Below, piece by piece: positions 41,938-51,308 of a stretch of DNA of 64,000 bases. The translations under genes and the position numbers were made by a program. Source of the stretch: CAZAZQ01 sp964489705 (GTDB taxonomy: Bacteria > Zixibacteria > MSB-5A5 > GN15 > FEB-12); contig CAZAZQ010000002.1 of the NCBI GenBank assembly GCA_964489705.1, positions 124,001-188,000 on the forward strand. The letters are read 5' to 3'. Position 1 is the first letter of the stretch. Each line of letters opens with the position of its first letter. The notes beneath the pieces are model-generated. The model made no database searches. It was not told where the DNA came from and worked only from the letters and a program-made list of their open reading frames with translations.

Positions 41938-43281
41938 ATGGCACATATTCTTGTTGTTGATGACGAACCGAAGATGACTTCGCTTATTTGCGGGACACTG
42001 GAGGACGCCGGACATAACGTTACCACCACGACCGATCCCAAGGAAGCGCTGGCATTGATTGAAAAACATTCTTTCGATGTGGTGATTACCGATTTGTCGA
42101 TGCCCGAAGTTTCCGGTATGACCATTTTGGAAAAGGCGTTGGAAAAAGAGGGAACGGAAGTGATAATGATGACCGCCTACGGCACGGCGGAAACCGCCGT
42201 AGCGGCGATGAAAAAAGGTGCCGCCGATTACCTGCTGAAGCCGTTTTCGCTGGAAGAGTTGGAATTGCTCGTCAAAAAATTAGTCGAGAAACAGCGTTTG
42301 GCTTCGCTGTCGGGACATTACCGACAGGTCATCCAAGAGAGCGCTTTCGATACCTTTATCGGAAATTCTCCCGCCGCCCGGAAGTTGAAAGATTTGTTGG
42401 CAAAAGTGGCGCCCACCGATGCCACGGTGTTGTTGACCGGTAAGTCCGGCACCGGTAAAGAAGTTGCCGCTCGGATGATTCACGAGCTTTCGCCCCGCAA
42501 AGATTTCCCTTTCATCGCCATCAACTGTGCTGCCCTGACGGAAACGCTTTTGGAATCGGAGCTCTTCGGACACGAGAAGGGCGCGTTTACCGGAGCGGTC
42601 TCGAGAAAACGGGGGCGGTTCGAATTGGCGGAGAAAGGCACCATATTCCTTGATGAAATAGGGGAGATGTCCCCGGCTTTGCAGTCGAAATTACTCCGGG
42701 TGCTGGAAGAAAGAAAGTTAGTGCGGGTGGGGGGAATCGACGTAATTGATATTGACGTCAGGGTCATTGCGGCAACCAACAAGAATTTGAAAGAAGAGAT
42801 TACCAAAAATAATTTTCGGGAAGACCTGTATTACCGATTGAACGTGTTCCCTATTCAAATGCCGACCCTCTCCGAGCGGAAAGAAGATATTGCGGATTTG
42901 GCTGCCTATTTTCTGAAGAAATTGAACTATCCTCAACCGGAGCTTTCCGAGGAAGTCAAAGAAATCCTCCTTGACTACTCTTGGCCCGGCAATATTCGGG
43001 AGTTGCGAAACGTTATCGAGCGAGCGGCTATTTTGGCGGGAGGAAAACCGTTGACGGTCGACGATTTTGCCCTGGAAAGAGAGGATACTCAGGCAGCCCC
43101 GATTACGACGGGAATTTCCGCGGTGGACGGAGCCGGGGGGCTGGAATCGGCGGAAAAACAGATGATTCTCGAAGCTCTGGAAAAAGCCAACGGGAACAAA
43201 ACCGAAGCGGCGAAGTTGCTGAAAATTACCCGTCGGCGCTTGTACAGCCGGATGAAGGTTTTGGGAATCAAGACTTCCTGA
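41938..43281 (+). CDS. NtrC-family sigma-54-dependent response regulator
   Basis: A 447-residue activator with a receiver domain (phosphorylated Asp52 in DVVITDLSMPEVSG), an AAA+ domain with Walker A (GKSGTGKE), the sigma-54 contact loop GAFTGA at residues 215-220 and Walker B (GTIFLDEIGEM), and a C-terminal Fis-type helix-turn-helix (GNKTEAAKLLKITRRRLYSRM). It activates sigma-54 promoters on phosphorylation by the adjacent kinase. A near-consensus sigma-54 element lies in the gap directly downstream, so the following exported-protein genes may be its targets. Confidence 0.95.
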   Translation: MAHILVVDDEPKMTSLICGTLEDAGHNVTTTTDPKEALALIEKHSFDVVITDLSMPEVSGMTILEKALEKEGTEVIMMTAYGTAETAVAAMKKGAADYLLKPFSLEELELLVKKLVEKQRLASLSGHYRQVIQESAFDTFIGNSPAARKLKDLLAKVAPTDATVLLTGKSGTGKEVAARMIHELSPRKDFPFIAINCAALTETLLESELFGHEKGAFTGAVSRKRGRFELAEKGTIFLDEIGEMSPALQSKLLRVLEERKLVRVGGIDVIDIDVRVIAATNKNLKEEITKNNFREDLYYRLNVFPIQMPTLSERKEDIADLAAYFLKKLNYPQPELSEEVKEILLDYSWPGNIRELRNVIERAAILAGGKPLTVDDFALEREDTQAAPITTGISAVDGAGGLESAEKQMILEALEKANGNKTEAAKLLKITRRRLYSRMKVLGIKTS

Positions 43282-43389
43282 GCCATTTGGGGCACAACGT
43301 GTACCCGACGGTACGAAAAAGGAAGAGATTGACTGGCGAAATGAAAGTTATCTTGTTGAACGGCAATAGATAAGTGAGGCTTTGCATGG

Positions 43390-43406
43390 TTGGCATATTT
43401 TTTGAT
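43390..43406 (+). promoter_or_regulatory. Candidate sigma-54 (-24/-12) promoter
   Basis: TTGGCAT (GG at 43392-43393), a 10-nt interval after the GG, and TTGAT, with GA (43404-43405) in place of the invariant GC. It matches the -24 half well and the -12 half with one deviation. It lies 38 nt before the next gene, in the gap after an NtrC-type regulator. Confidence 0.35.
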
Positions 43407-43443
43407 GTTCTGTTCTAAGGAAACTTAGACGGAGATAGAGATT

Positions 43444-44478
43444 ATGAAAAGAAAGATATTGATATATACTCTTTTGACGACTGTTCTCCTTGTGATGGCG
43501 ACGGCGGTGCGCGCCCAGTCCAATCAGCAACTTGAGATGGCGCGGCATGAGCTGGAGAGAACCGACGAAATTATTCAGCGCGCCACCGAAGCGGTTATGG
43601 CGGTCAACAGCCCGATTGCCATAGCTGCCCTGGAAAAAGCCCGTACTCTCCAGAGTACCGCCAGAAACTACCTGCACGGCGGCCATCCCTACATGGCGTA
43701 CAAGCAAACGTTGAAGGCTCGGGAATACGCCAAGAAAGCCATCGCCGCCAGTCGGCTGAGCGAGCAGGGGGAAAACGTCGTCCTCCGAAAGCTGGAGCGC
43801 GCCAACGAACTGCTGGGACGAGCGAAAGAGCTGTTGGGGACGTCGTCGGACAGCCGGTTGAATGCCGTCTACGAGTCGGCGCGGAACAACTTGAACCGAG
43901 CCTGGGAATTCTACCGGGCGCGGAATTACCGTCCTGCTTTGACTCTGGCGAACCAGGTCATCAAAGCCTCTCAACAAATCATCAGCGCTCTCAACCAAGA
44001 GATACGTAAACATGCCGATTTCGAGCGGCGCTATGAAATGGTGGGAGATGCTATTGAGAAAGCCCGCCAAGCGGTGGTAACCTGCACGGCACCGAAAGCC
44101 CGTCAACTGGTCGATCAGGCAACCGTTCTATACCAGCGTGCCCGTGAGGCGGCTTCCCAGGGCAATATCCTCCCCGCTCTGCGCCATCTTCAGAAAGCCC
44201 ATCGGCTGGCTAACGAAGTGCTGAAAATCTGTAACGGCACGAGTGGCGGACTGGCATCCTACTATCAACGGTTGAAGAATGAGGCAGAACGTCTGGCGGA
44301 AGAAAGGACCAGCCTTGACCGAACGGCTCAACAGCGACTCGATGAAGTGTTTGACCAACTTCGCTTGGCGGATACGTATATCCGTCAGGGGAAGACGGAA
44401 GCGGCTTCCGCCGCCCTGAAAGCCGCCCAGCTCACTCTCAAGCAAATAAAGAAATCTCTCCCATCGGACAACCGGTAA
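43444..44478 (+). CDS. Exported all-helical protein
   Basis: A 344-residue protein with a cleavable signal peptide (KRKILIYTLLTTVLLVMATAVRAQS) and a wholly helical, Ala/Arg/Glu-rich remainder. Repeating helices such as IAIAALEKARTLQSTARNYL, LERANELLGRAKELLG and APKARQLVDQATVLYQRARE suggest TPR-like or coiled-coil helical hairpins. No enzymatic motif is visible. It is followed after 23 nt by a predicted outer-membrane barrel, so it may be its periplasmic partner; this is inference from adjacency. Confidence 0.8.
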   Translation: MKRKILIYTLLTTVLLVMATAVRAQSNQQLEMARHELERTDEIIQRATEAVMAVNSPIAIAALEKARTLQSTARNYLHGGHPYMAYKQTLKAREYAKKAIAASRLSEQGENVVLRKLERANELLGRAKELLGTSSDSRLNAVYESARNNLNRAWEFYRARNYRPALTLANQVIKASQQIISALNQEIRKHADFERRYEMVGDAIEKARQAVVTCTAPKARQLVDQATVLYQRAREAASQGNILPALRHLQKAHRLANEVLKICNGTSGGLASYYQRLKNEAERLAEERTSLDRTAQQRLDEVFDQLRLADTYIRQGKTEAASAALKAAQLTLKQIKKSLPSDNR

Positions 44479-44501
44479 TACGAAACTTGAGGTAACGGCA
44501 A

Positions 44502-45770
44502 TTGAAAGGGCTCTGTGTCGCGGCATTGACCTTGTTCGCATTGTGTGGAATTCAGCAAGAACCGGCGGCTTCGGATTTGACTTTCCAAGCGGGGGTGGGC
44601 TACGACTTTCTCTCCCAACAATACTTTCTCGACTCGACTATCTTTGAGGGCCCCGACTCCCTGCTGACCGAATGGGCGCTGAAGACCAACTATCTTGATG
44701 ACGTGAAAGGGCGTTTTACCATCACGTATCAACCATACCTCGACAATTTTACCAACTTTCACGCCAGTTACGAACAAACGGCGGAGTTTGTCCGCATTCG
44801 TTCTTTGACCGACCTTCGCTTTACCACGGGAAGGTCGGGATTCCATCTCAATTCCGAATTCGAGTGGCGAAGCCGCTACCGGGATACGGCGCAGTTCGGC
44901 GACAGCTACTTTTCGGGCAATATGAAAGCGACTTACACCGTGCCGTTGGGCAAGTCATGGGACGCCAGCGCTCAGTTAGTGAGCGACGGTGTCTCATTTC
45001 AGTCGCCGTCGGACTATGCGTACAATTACTACCGGCTGGGAGGCAAGCTCAAGCTGACCAAATCCCTGCAGGATTTCTCATACGTTGACGCTCGGCTTTT
45101 CGTGTTGAAAAGGACGGTTCCCGATTCGCTCGCGCTCAACTACCTTTCTTACGGCATCGAAAGTTCGTTGTTGAGTTTCTTTGACATCGGAGAGGTCGAT
45201 CTCTATACGCGCATCGAACGTAAGGACTACAACGAACCGGAAAACAAAGACGACTACACCCGTTGGGAACTGACCGGGAGAGGGAAGATTACCTTGAGCC
45301 AAAAGTGGGCGTTCAAACAGGAGCTCAATGCCGAACTGGCTTTGTACCATCCGGATGATCCGATAAATTACAATTACGGACGTCTCGGACTGGCGCTTTT
45401 GGGACAGTATGGTACCGGCGACGCCAACATTGCCTGCGGTCCGGTATTTGAATTTCTCTCCGAACAAGAGAACGACTTTTCCGAGACGGAAGATTATTTC
45501 GAAAGCGGAATAAAAATAGATATCGATTACCTCCGTTTGGAGCGGTGGTATTTCTCGCTGCAGTCGGTGACCGGCAGGCGCAATTTGCGCTACGAGAACG
45601 ACCTTCAGTCGGACTTTTCTTTCGAACGCATAGATGTCATTTCCGATGTGAAGCTCTTTTCGGTGATGAGCCTAAACGTTCTCTTTTCCGCCGAATGGGA
45701 ATGGCATACCCAAGCACAACAGAACTCGCAGTTGTACTTACTCTCAACCATTCTCAGTTACCGCTTTTAG
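44502..45770 (+). CDS. Predicted outer-membrane beta-barrel protein
   Basis: A 422-residue protein with a TTG start (GAGG about 9 nt upstream) and a signal peptide (KGLCVAALTLFALCGIQQEPAAS). The mature part is made of alternating strands with aromatic girdles (FQAGVGYDFLSQQYFLDS, ITYQPYLDNFTNFHASY, LYLLSTILSYRF) and ends on Phe, typical of barrels inserted by BamA. No known porin or receptor family is recognised. It is probably in one operon with the helical exported protein. Confidence 0.8.
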   Translation: MKGLCVAALTLFALCGIQQEPAASDLTFQAGVGYDFLSQQYFLDSTIFEGPDSLLTEWALKTNYLDDVKGRFTITYQPYLDNFTNFHASYEQTAEFVRIRSLTDLRFTTGRSGFHLNSEFEWRSRYRDTAQFGDSYFSGNMKATYTVPLGKSWDASAQLVSDGVSFQSPSDYAYNYYRLGGKLKLTKSLQDFSYVDARLFVLKRTVPDSLALNYLSYGIESSLLSFFDIGEVDLYTRIERKDYNEPENKDDYTRWELTGRGKITLSQKWAFKQELNAELALYHPDDPINYNYGRLGLALLGQYGTGDANIACGPVFEFLSEQENDFSETEDYFESGIKIDIDYLRLERWYFSLQSVTGRRNLRYENDLQSDFSFERIDVISDVKLFSVMSLNVLFSAEWEWHTQAQQNSQLYLLSTILSYRF

Positions 45771-45795
45771 ACCGACGGAGGCGGAATTTTTTTAA

Positions 45796-45824
45796 TTGAC
45801 GTTCCCTGTCACATCGTGTAATAC
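45796..45824 (+). promoter_or_regulatory. Promoter of the D,D-carboxypeptidase gene
   Basis: TTGACG (45796-45801), a 17-nt spacer and TAATAC (45819-45824) predict a leader of about 115 nt. Confidence 0.68.
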
Positions 45825-45945
45825 TTTCTCCGCATAAATTTTTTTCGGACGAGTACGATACCTCTTACTATGCGACATATCGGCATGGAAAAGGTATCGG
45901 GAAACAAGGAAGAGTAATGCCGAAGATTGCGGGAGCGACCGACAG

Positions 45946-46851
45946 ATGGTGATTTCGAAAAAGCTGATGAAGATGATAGTGCTGCTGGTCGGCTTTGTTT
46001 TGTTTTCCGCCCAGACGGTCTATTTTCTCGGTGCCACCCAGCCGCCGTTGAAAACCCCTTTCCAGCGGGTCTATCATTTTGATTTTACCAACGTCCGCAA
46101 GAAAGCCCCATACCTGAATCTCAAAGCGGCGTTGTTGGTCAACTACGAGAACGGGGAAGTGCTCTATGCGAAAAACTGCGATAAAGTTCGGCCTATCGCA
46201 TCTATCAGTAAGTTGGTCGCAGCGATGGTGGTGCTCGACAAAAAAGTGGACTTCAACACAAGGGTGAAAATCACCAGACAGGACGCTTATCGTTCCCGCC
46301 GCTCCCGGTTGCGGGTCGGGTATGAATTGACCGTCCGTGATTTGCTCCATGCTTCTTTGATGAATTCCGACAACCGCGCTACTCGTGCTCTGGCGCGAGT
46401 TACCTCCGGCTCGATTGAGAACTTCGTCCGCGATATGAATCGCAAGGTCAAACAGATGGGATTGAAGCAGACGGCTTTTTACGATCCGACCGGCCTCGAC
46501 TCCCGTAATGTTTCCACGGCGCGGGAAGTCGCCAAGATTCTTCACCAAGCGTACGAGTACCAGGTGATTTCTCAAATCACATCCAAGCGGAAATATCGGG
46601 CGAAGGTCCTCAATAGGAAAAACACCTATCGAAACTTCATCAACACCAACAAGCTGATTTATTCCCCTTATAAGGTACTTGCCGGAAAGACCGGCTACAT
46701 TATCGCCTCGGATTACTGCCTGACCACTATTGTGAAAAACAAAAAAGGGAAGCGATTGACGTTGGTGGTCCTGGGAGCCCCGAAAGAACGCTTGCGTTTT
46801 CGTGAAGCCCGTCGCTTGCTCGACTGGGGGTACCGGCAGATATCTTCCTGA
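45946..46851 (+). CDS. D-alanyl-D-alanine carboxypeptidase/endopeptidase (S11, PbpG-like)
   Basis: A 301-residue penicillin-binding protein with an N-terminal signal or anchor helix (MIVLLVGFVLFSAQTVYFL). The three active-site motifs are in order: SISK (nucleophile Ser and Lys), SDN in LMNSDNRATRAL, and KTG in LAGKTGYII. It trims or cleaves peptidoglycan peptides in the periplasm. The C-terminal membrane-anchor domain of DacA is absent, so the size fits PbpG better. It is followed by nucleotide-sugar genes, in keeping with an envelope theme. Confidence 0.9.
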   Translation: MVISKKLMKMIVLLVGFVLFSAQTVYFLGATQPPLKTPFQRVYHFDFTNVRKKAPYLNLKAALLVNYENGEVLYAKNCDKVRPIASISKLVAAMVVLDKKVDFNTRVKITRQDAYRSRRSRLRVGYELTVRDLLHASLMNSDNRATRALARVTSGSIENFVRDMNRKVKQMGLKQTAFYDPTGLDSRNVSTAREVAKILHQAYEYQVISQITSKRKYRAKVLNRKNTYRNFINTNKLIYSPYKVLAGKTGYIIASDYCLTTIVKNKKGKRLTLVVLGAPKERLRFREARRLLDWGYRQISS

Positions 46852-46910
46852 CTTTTTGTCGATTCGCTTTGAGCTGCCGATTTCATACTGTAAAGTACAA
46901 ACGAAAACAC

Positions 46911-46939
46911 TTGGTAAGATTTCTCTCCGACATTATACT
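46911..46939 (+). promoter_or_regulatory. Promoter of the nucleotide-sugar gene pair
   Basis: TTGGTA (46911-46916), a 17-nt spacer and TATACT (46934-46939), about 43 nt from the predicted start site to the ATG at 46988. Confidence 0.6.
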
Positions 46940-46987
46940 TATGCGTTATTGATTTCCCTATGGGATTGACGAAGGACGGATACTGAG

Positions 46988-48286
46988 ATGGCATCGAAAC
47001 CGAACATTCTTGTCGTTGGCGCCGGGTACGTCGGCTTGGCGACGGCGGTTTTTCTGGCAACGAAAAAATATCCGTTGACGGTTATTGAAAAAAATCTTCT
47101 GACTTTGAAATCGCTCCGCCGCGGCAACCTGCATTTTCGAGAGCCCCTTTTGCAGAAGAAGCTCCGGGAGTGCCGTGCTGCCGGGAATCTTCAATTCTCT
47201 CCGCCCGCCGGGGAATGGTACGAAGGCGCCGACTTCATTTTTATCGCCATCGACTCGGCTGACCCGGTCACGGGAAAAATGAAAATCGAGAATTTCAAAC
47301 GGATTGCCGAGTGGACAGGCGGGAAAAAGCGAAAGCGCCCGCCGGTGGTGGTGCTGAAATCGACAAATGTGTTGGGATTTGCGGCACAGTTTCATCGCCT
47401 GTTATCCAAGACGTCGCATGGGGGAGAGGTACGGTTGCTCGTCAACCCGGAATTTTTGCGGGAAGGATATGCTTACGAAGACACCGTCACCCCGTGGCGG
47501 ATTGTCATCGGTGCGTCCAATAAGCGTGATGCTGCGCCGTTGGTGAAATTATATGAAGCCGTCTACCCCAAGAGCATTCCTCGGATTGTCACCGATTGGC
47601 AGTCGGCAGAACTGATTAAGCTGGCGTCGAACGTCTATCTTTCTTACCGATTGGCGTTTATTCATGAAATGGCAGAGTATGCTCGACAAGAAAACCTCGA
47701 CCTCGATGCCGTACGGAGCGGTCTCGGCTTGGACCCCCGCATCGGAAGGGAATACTTTGAACCGGGTCTCGGGTTCGGCGGGTCGTGCCTTCCCAAGGAT
47801 TGCCACTTGTTGAACTCACCGGATCGAAAAACGACTTTTCATTTCCTGACCGCTCGTACCGCCCTTGCCGTTAACGAGAGGGTTCTGGACATATTGGTCG
47901 AAAAACTCCGAAAAAAAATCGGCAGCTTCAAAGGCAAAAAGATTACCATCTTGGGGGCGGCATTCAAGCCGGAGGTGGACGACACCCGCGGCTCGCAGGC
48001 GGTCAGGCTGGGACAGAAACTACACGACAAAGGCGCCAAGGTAGTCTTTTTTGAGCCGTACTTGAAACACGCCGATAAAATTGCCGACGGTGACTTCCTG
48101 TTAATTCACGAACTTGAAGAGGCGTTGGAAAATGCTTCTGCCGTCATTGTCGGTACCGCTCACCGGCAATTCAAAACGCTCAAGCCCAGCCTGGTCGAGA
48201 AATATGTACGCAAAAAACTTGTGTGTGATTACTTCGGCATTTTCAACCGTAACGTCTGGCAAAAGAAAGGATTTGAGTTTATCTGA
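46988..48286 (+). CDS. UDP-glucose/GDP-mannose dehydrogenase family enzyme
   Basis: A 432-residue four-electron NAD dehydrogenase. The Rossmann motif is GAGYVGLATAVFLA, and the catalytic cysteine is Cys267 in GFGGSCLPKD. Other family parts are NPEFLREGYAYED (substrate loop), ELIKLASNVYLSYRLAFIHE (with the catalytic Lys) and ILGAAFKPEVDDTRGS. It oxidises a UDP- or GDP-sugar to the uronic acid for surface polysaccharide; UDP-glucose is the most common substrate, but I cannot settle it. The next gene starts directly at its stop (TGAATG). Confidence 0.88.
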   Translation: MASKPNILVVGAGYVGLATAVFLATKKYPLTVIEKNLLTLKSLRRGNLHFREPLLQKKLRECRAAGNLQFSPPAGEWYEGADFIFIAIDSADPVTGKMKIENFKRIAEWTGGKKRKRPPVVVLKSTNVLGFAAQFHRLLSKTSHGGEVRLLVNPEFLREGYAYEDTVTPWRIVIGASNKRDAAPLVKLYEAVYPKSIPRIVTDWQSAELIKLASNVYLSYRLAFIHEMAEYARQENLDLDAVRSGLGLDPRIGREYFEPGLGFGGSCLPKDCHLLNSPDRKTTFHFLTARTALAVNERVLDILVEKLRKKIGSFKGKKITILGAAFKPEVDDTRGSQAVRLGQKLHDKGAKVVFFEPYLKHADKIADGDFLLIHELEEALENASAVIVGTAHRQFKTLKPSLVEKYVRKKLVCDYFGIFNRNVWQKKGFEFI

Positions 48287-49261
48287 ATGGCTACCACGAT
48301 TCTTGTTACCGGTTCGTCGGGAACGGTCGGAACCGCTCTCACCTTGGAGTTGATGGCACGAGGGTATAGGGTTATACCGTTGGACATCAAGCCGTCGCTC
48401 TGGGATGAAACAATAGACAAAATGACGGTGCGGCATGATCTCCGAAAGTCCTTGCATACGGCGACCGTGTCAAAAAAGCCGGATGTTATCGTTCACCTTG
48501 CGGCAAACGCCCGGGTGCATGACTTGGTTGTTCGTCCCGACCTGGCACGGGATAACTACCTGATGACGTTCAATATCCTCGAGTACGCCCGACGGCACCA
48601 CATTCGGAGAGTTTTGTTTTCCTCCTCGCGGGAAATTTACGGGGAATCGAAGCGAGGGGAAAAACGACGAGAAGACTCCACCGATGTCACCCGCATCAAA
48701 TCTCCCTATACCGCTTCCAAGTTCGGTGCGGAAGCGCTCCTCCATGCCTACCACGAATGTTACGGCATCAAACCGGTCATTGCCCGTTTGTCGAATGTCT
48801 ACGGCAAGTATGACGTATCGGAACGGGTCATACCGCTTTTTATCTATTACGCCAAGCGCCATCGTGACATGGTCATTTTCGGCAAAGAGAAGAAGCTGGA
48901 TTTCACGTACATCGACGACTGCGTCGACGGTTTGGTCAGGATAATCGAGCGGTTTGATGAGGTCGCCGGGTTGACGTTCAATATCTCACGGGGCGTGGGG
49001 GAGAGGATAGTTGATGTCGCTTGGCTGATAATCGAGTATATGAACTCGCGTTCCCGCCTGACCTACGGGACGAAGCGGGTAGGAGAGATCTCGTCGTTTG
49101 TCGGGGATATTAGCTTGGCAAAGAGAAAGTTAGGGTATCGCCCTCAAGTGCTGCTTCAAGAGGGATTGAAAAAAAATATCGAGTGGTACCTCGAAGCGAT
49201 GAAATCCCGTCGGGTGTATCAATCCCAACGAAGGAACCTTGCCCGCCGCGGCTGGGCGTGA
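48287..49261 (+). CDS. NAD-dependent nucleotide-sugar epimerase/dehydratase
   Basis: A 324-residue extended short-chain dehydrogenase. The cofactor motif is TGSSGTVG, and the catalytic pair Tyr141/Lys145 is in SPYTASKFGAE, with the active-site serines in VLFSSSREIYGES. RLSNVYGKYD is typical of nucleotide-sugar epimerases. Coupling to the upstream uronate-forming dehydrogenase suggests UDP-glucuronate as substrate (epimerase or decarboxylase), by inference. A weak stem (49296-49304 with 49313-49321, one mismatch) follows and may end the operon. Confidence 0.87.
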   Translation: MATTILVTGSSGTVGTALTLELMARGYRVIPLDIKPSLWDETIDKMTVRHDLRKSLHTATVSKKPDVIVHLAANARVHDLVVRPDLARDNYLMTFNILEYARRHHIRRVLFSSSREIYGESKRGEKRREDSTDVTRIKSPYTASKFGAEALLHAYHECYGIKPVIARLSNVYGKYDVSERVIPLFIYYAKRHRDMVIFGKEKKLDFTYIDDCVDGLVRIIERFDEVAGLTFNISRGVGERIVDVAWLIIEYMNSRSRLTYGTKRVGEISSFVGDISLAKRKLGYRPQVLLQEGLKKNIEWYLEAMKSRRVYQSQRRNLARRGWA

Positions 49262-49349
49262 TCAAACAAACAATAAGAATAATGCAACTATAAGAAAGGC
49301 ACGCCAAAAGCAGCGCGCCTTCAATTGTTACTTTAATGTGAAGCGTTAG

Positions 49350-51176
49350 TTATTGCTTCGTCAACTTGTCCATCTCTTCGACGTGTTCGGAGAACATCTC
49401 AAGAGTTGCTTGAATCGGTTCGGGCGAAGTCATGTCAAGACCGCAGATTTTCAACAACTCGATAGGATAATTACTCCCGCCGGCAGAAAGCATGGTAATA
49501 TAACGCTCGATAATGTTTTCTTCACCGGCTAAAATTTTGCGGAGGATTGCTTGGGAAGCGGCAAAAGAGGTGGCGTACTGGTACACGTAAAAGTTCATGT
49601 AGAAGTGCGGTATCCGACACCATTTCAAGCCGAAATAGTCATCTTCCGCAAGTTCGGGACCGTAATATTTCTTTGTCAAATTAACCCACAATTCGGTCAG
49701 CATGTCGGGGGAGAGGGCTTCGCCTTTTTCGACTTTCTCATGTATCGTCAGCTCAAATTCCGCATACAAAACTTGATTGTAAAACGTCCCCACCGTCATA
49801 TCGATATAGCGGTTGAGGAGATACAGTTTATCCTTCGTATCTTCGGTCTTTTGCAGCAGATGGTGAATGAGCAACCCTTCGTTGAGAGTCGAGGCAACCT
49901 CCGCCAGAAAAATCGAATATTGGGATTTGACGTACGGCTGCGCAGCGCAGGACAGGTAGCTGTGCAGAGCATGTCCCATCTCATGCGCCAGCGTAAAGAG
50001 GTTTTCGATGGTGTTGTTGTAATTCATCAGGACAAAAGGATGAATGCCGTAGCTGCCCCAATTGTAGGCGCCGCCGCCTTTGCCCTGTGTTTCATACACG
50101 TCAATCCATCGGGAATCAAAGCCGGTCTGCATTATTTTCCGGTACTTCTCTCCCAGCGGTCCGATGGCTTCCAAGATGGTCTTCTGAGCTTCATCATACG
50201 GAATGTCGAAATGTTTGTCGGGGAAGAGGGGGCAGATTAAATCATACGTGTGCAGCTCCGAAAGCTTCAGAACCCGTTTGCGGATCGACAAATAGGTGTG
50301 GAGGCTTTTGAGGTTTTGTTTGGTGGTTTCGATGAGGGAGTGGTACACCGAAGTTGGGATGTTATCGTTATACAAGGCGCTGTGCAGGCTGCTTTCAAAC
50401 TGCCGCACCCGGGCGTAGAAAATATCGGCGTTGATGGCGGTGGACAGAGTGGCACCCAAGGTGTTGATGTGTTCTTTGTAGACCGAGTAGAAACCTTCGT
50501 ACGCATCCTTGCGCACCCGCCGGTTGGGAGAATCGAGAAACTTGGCGAAGCGTTGCTTGGAAAGGGTCACCTCGTTGCCGTCTTCGTCAATGATGGTCGG
50601 GTATTTCAAATCGGCATCGTCAAGCATCGTGAAAATCGTATCCGGTCCGCGGGCTATCATAGTACTTTCCGCTAGGACTTCTTCGACTTCCTGGGAGCGG
50701 ACATGTTTCCGGGAGCGGATGAGTTTCCTAATGTAGAAATCATACACGTCGGTCTTGGGAAATTGTTCCGACAGGCGGAGGAGTTCCGTCTCATCGAGCT
50801 GGAGAAGTTCCGGCTCGACGTAGGCAAAAGCAACCCCTGCTTGAGAGGAAAGCATCGCCGCCCGCTCGCTCATCGCTTGGTAGCGGGAGACGCGGTTGTC
50901 CAGGTCCTGGTTCAAACGCGCATATTGGTACAGGCGGGCGACCAGCAGGAAGAGTTCGCTTTTCGTCTCCAAACACTGATAGAGCGTCTCCGCCGAAGAA
51001 GTGAGCTTCCCGGCAAACGTTTTGGCTTTTTCAATAAGCTGCTCGGCTTTTTTGAAATCGGTTTCCCACGCTTCTTCCGACGGGTATATATCCTTAAGAT
51101 TCCATTTATAGACATCTTCAATTTCATCCCGGGTGGGAATGGCTTTGGGGGTAGTGGAGGCGGTTGTGGTTGTCAT
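49350..51176 (-). CDS. pepF: Oligoendopeptidase F (M3 family)
   Basis: A 608-residue cytosolic zinc peptidase. The metal site is LAHEMGHALHSYLS with His398, Glu399 and His402, and the downstream Glu of the M3 family is in LAEVASTLNEGLL. The N-terminal helical domain (IEDVYKWNLKDIYPSEEAWE) is typical of PepF. It degrades short peptides. AAAGGAGATTC before the ATG is a good ribosome-binding site. It has a 132-nt upstream gap, so it is probably its own transcription unit. Confidence 0.94.
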   Translation of the reverse strand: MTTTTASTTPKAIPTRDEIEDVYKWNLKDIYPSEEAWETDFKKAEQLIEKAKTFAGKLTSSAETLYQCLETKSELFLLVARLYQYARLNQDLDNRVSRYQAMSERAAMLSSQAGVAFAYVEPELLQLDETELLRLSEQFPKTDVYDFYIRKLIRSRKHVRSQEVEEVLAESTMIARGPDTIFTMLDDADLKYPTIIDEDGNEVTLSKQRFAKFLDSPNRRVRKDAYEGFYSVYKEHINTLGATLSTAINADIFYARVRQFESSLHSALYNDNIPTSVYHSLIETTKQNLKSLHTYLSIRKRVLKLSELHTYDLICPLFPDKHFDIPYDEAQKTILEAIGPLGEKYRKIMQTGFDSRWIDVYETQGKGGGAYNWGSYGIHPFVLMNYNNTIENLFTLAHEMGHALHSYLSCAAQPYVKSQYSIFLAEVASTLNEGLLIHHLLQKTEDTKDKLYLLNRYIDMTVGTFYNQVLYAEFELTIHEKVEKGEALSPDMLTELWVNLTKKYYGPELAEDDYFGLKWCRIPHFYMNFYVYQYATSFAASQAILRKILAGEENIIERYITMLSAGGSNYPIELLKICGLDMTSPEPIQATLEMFSEHVEEMDKLTKQ

Positions 51177-51308
51177 GAATCTCCTTTCTCTTTAACTGGC
51201 AAATACAAATTTATCAATAAATATGTCGGTTCCGGCGAAAAAAGCAAGAGTTGGCAACACGGAGCGTAACGTTATTCTCTTGTTGGAGGGTTTCTGTGAA
51301 ATAGCGTC

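Noticed and set aside
49296..49321. Stem between the epimerase and pepF genes as a strong bidirectional terminator
   Set aside because: The stem has a mismatch and no proper T-run on either strand; I mention it only as a weak possibility in the epimerase entry.
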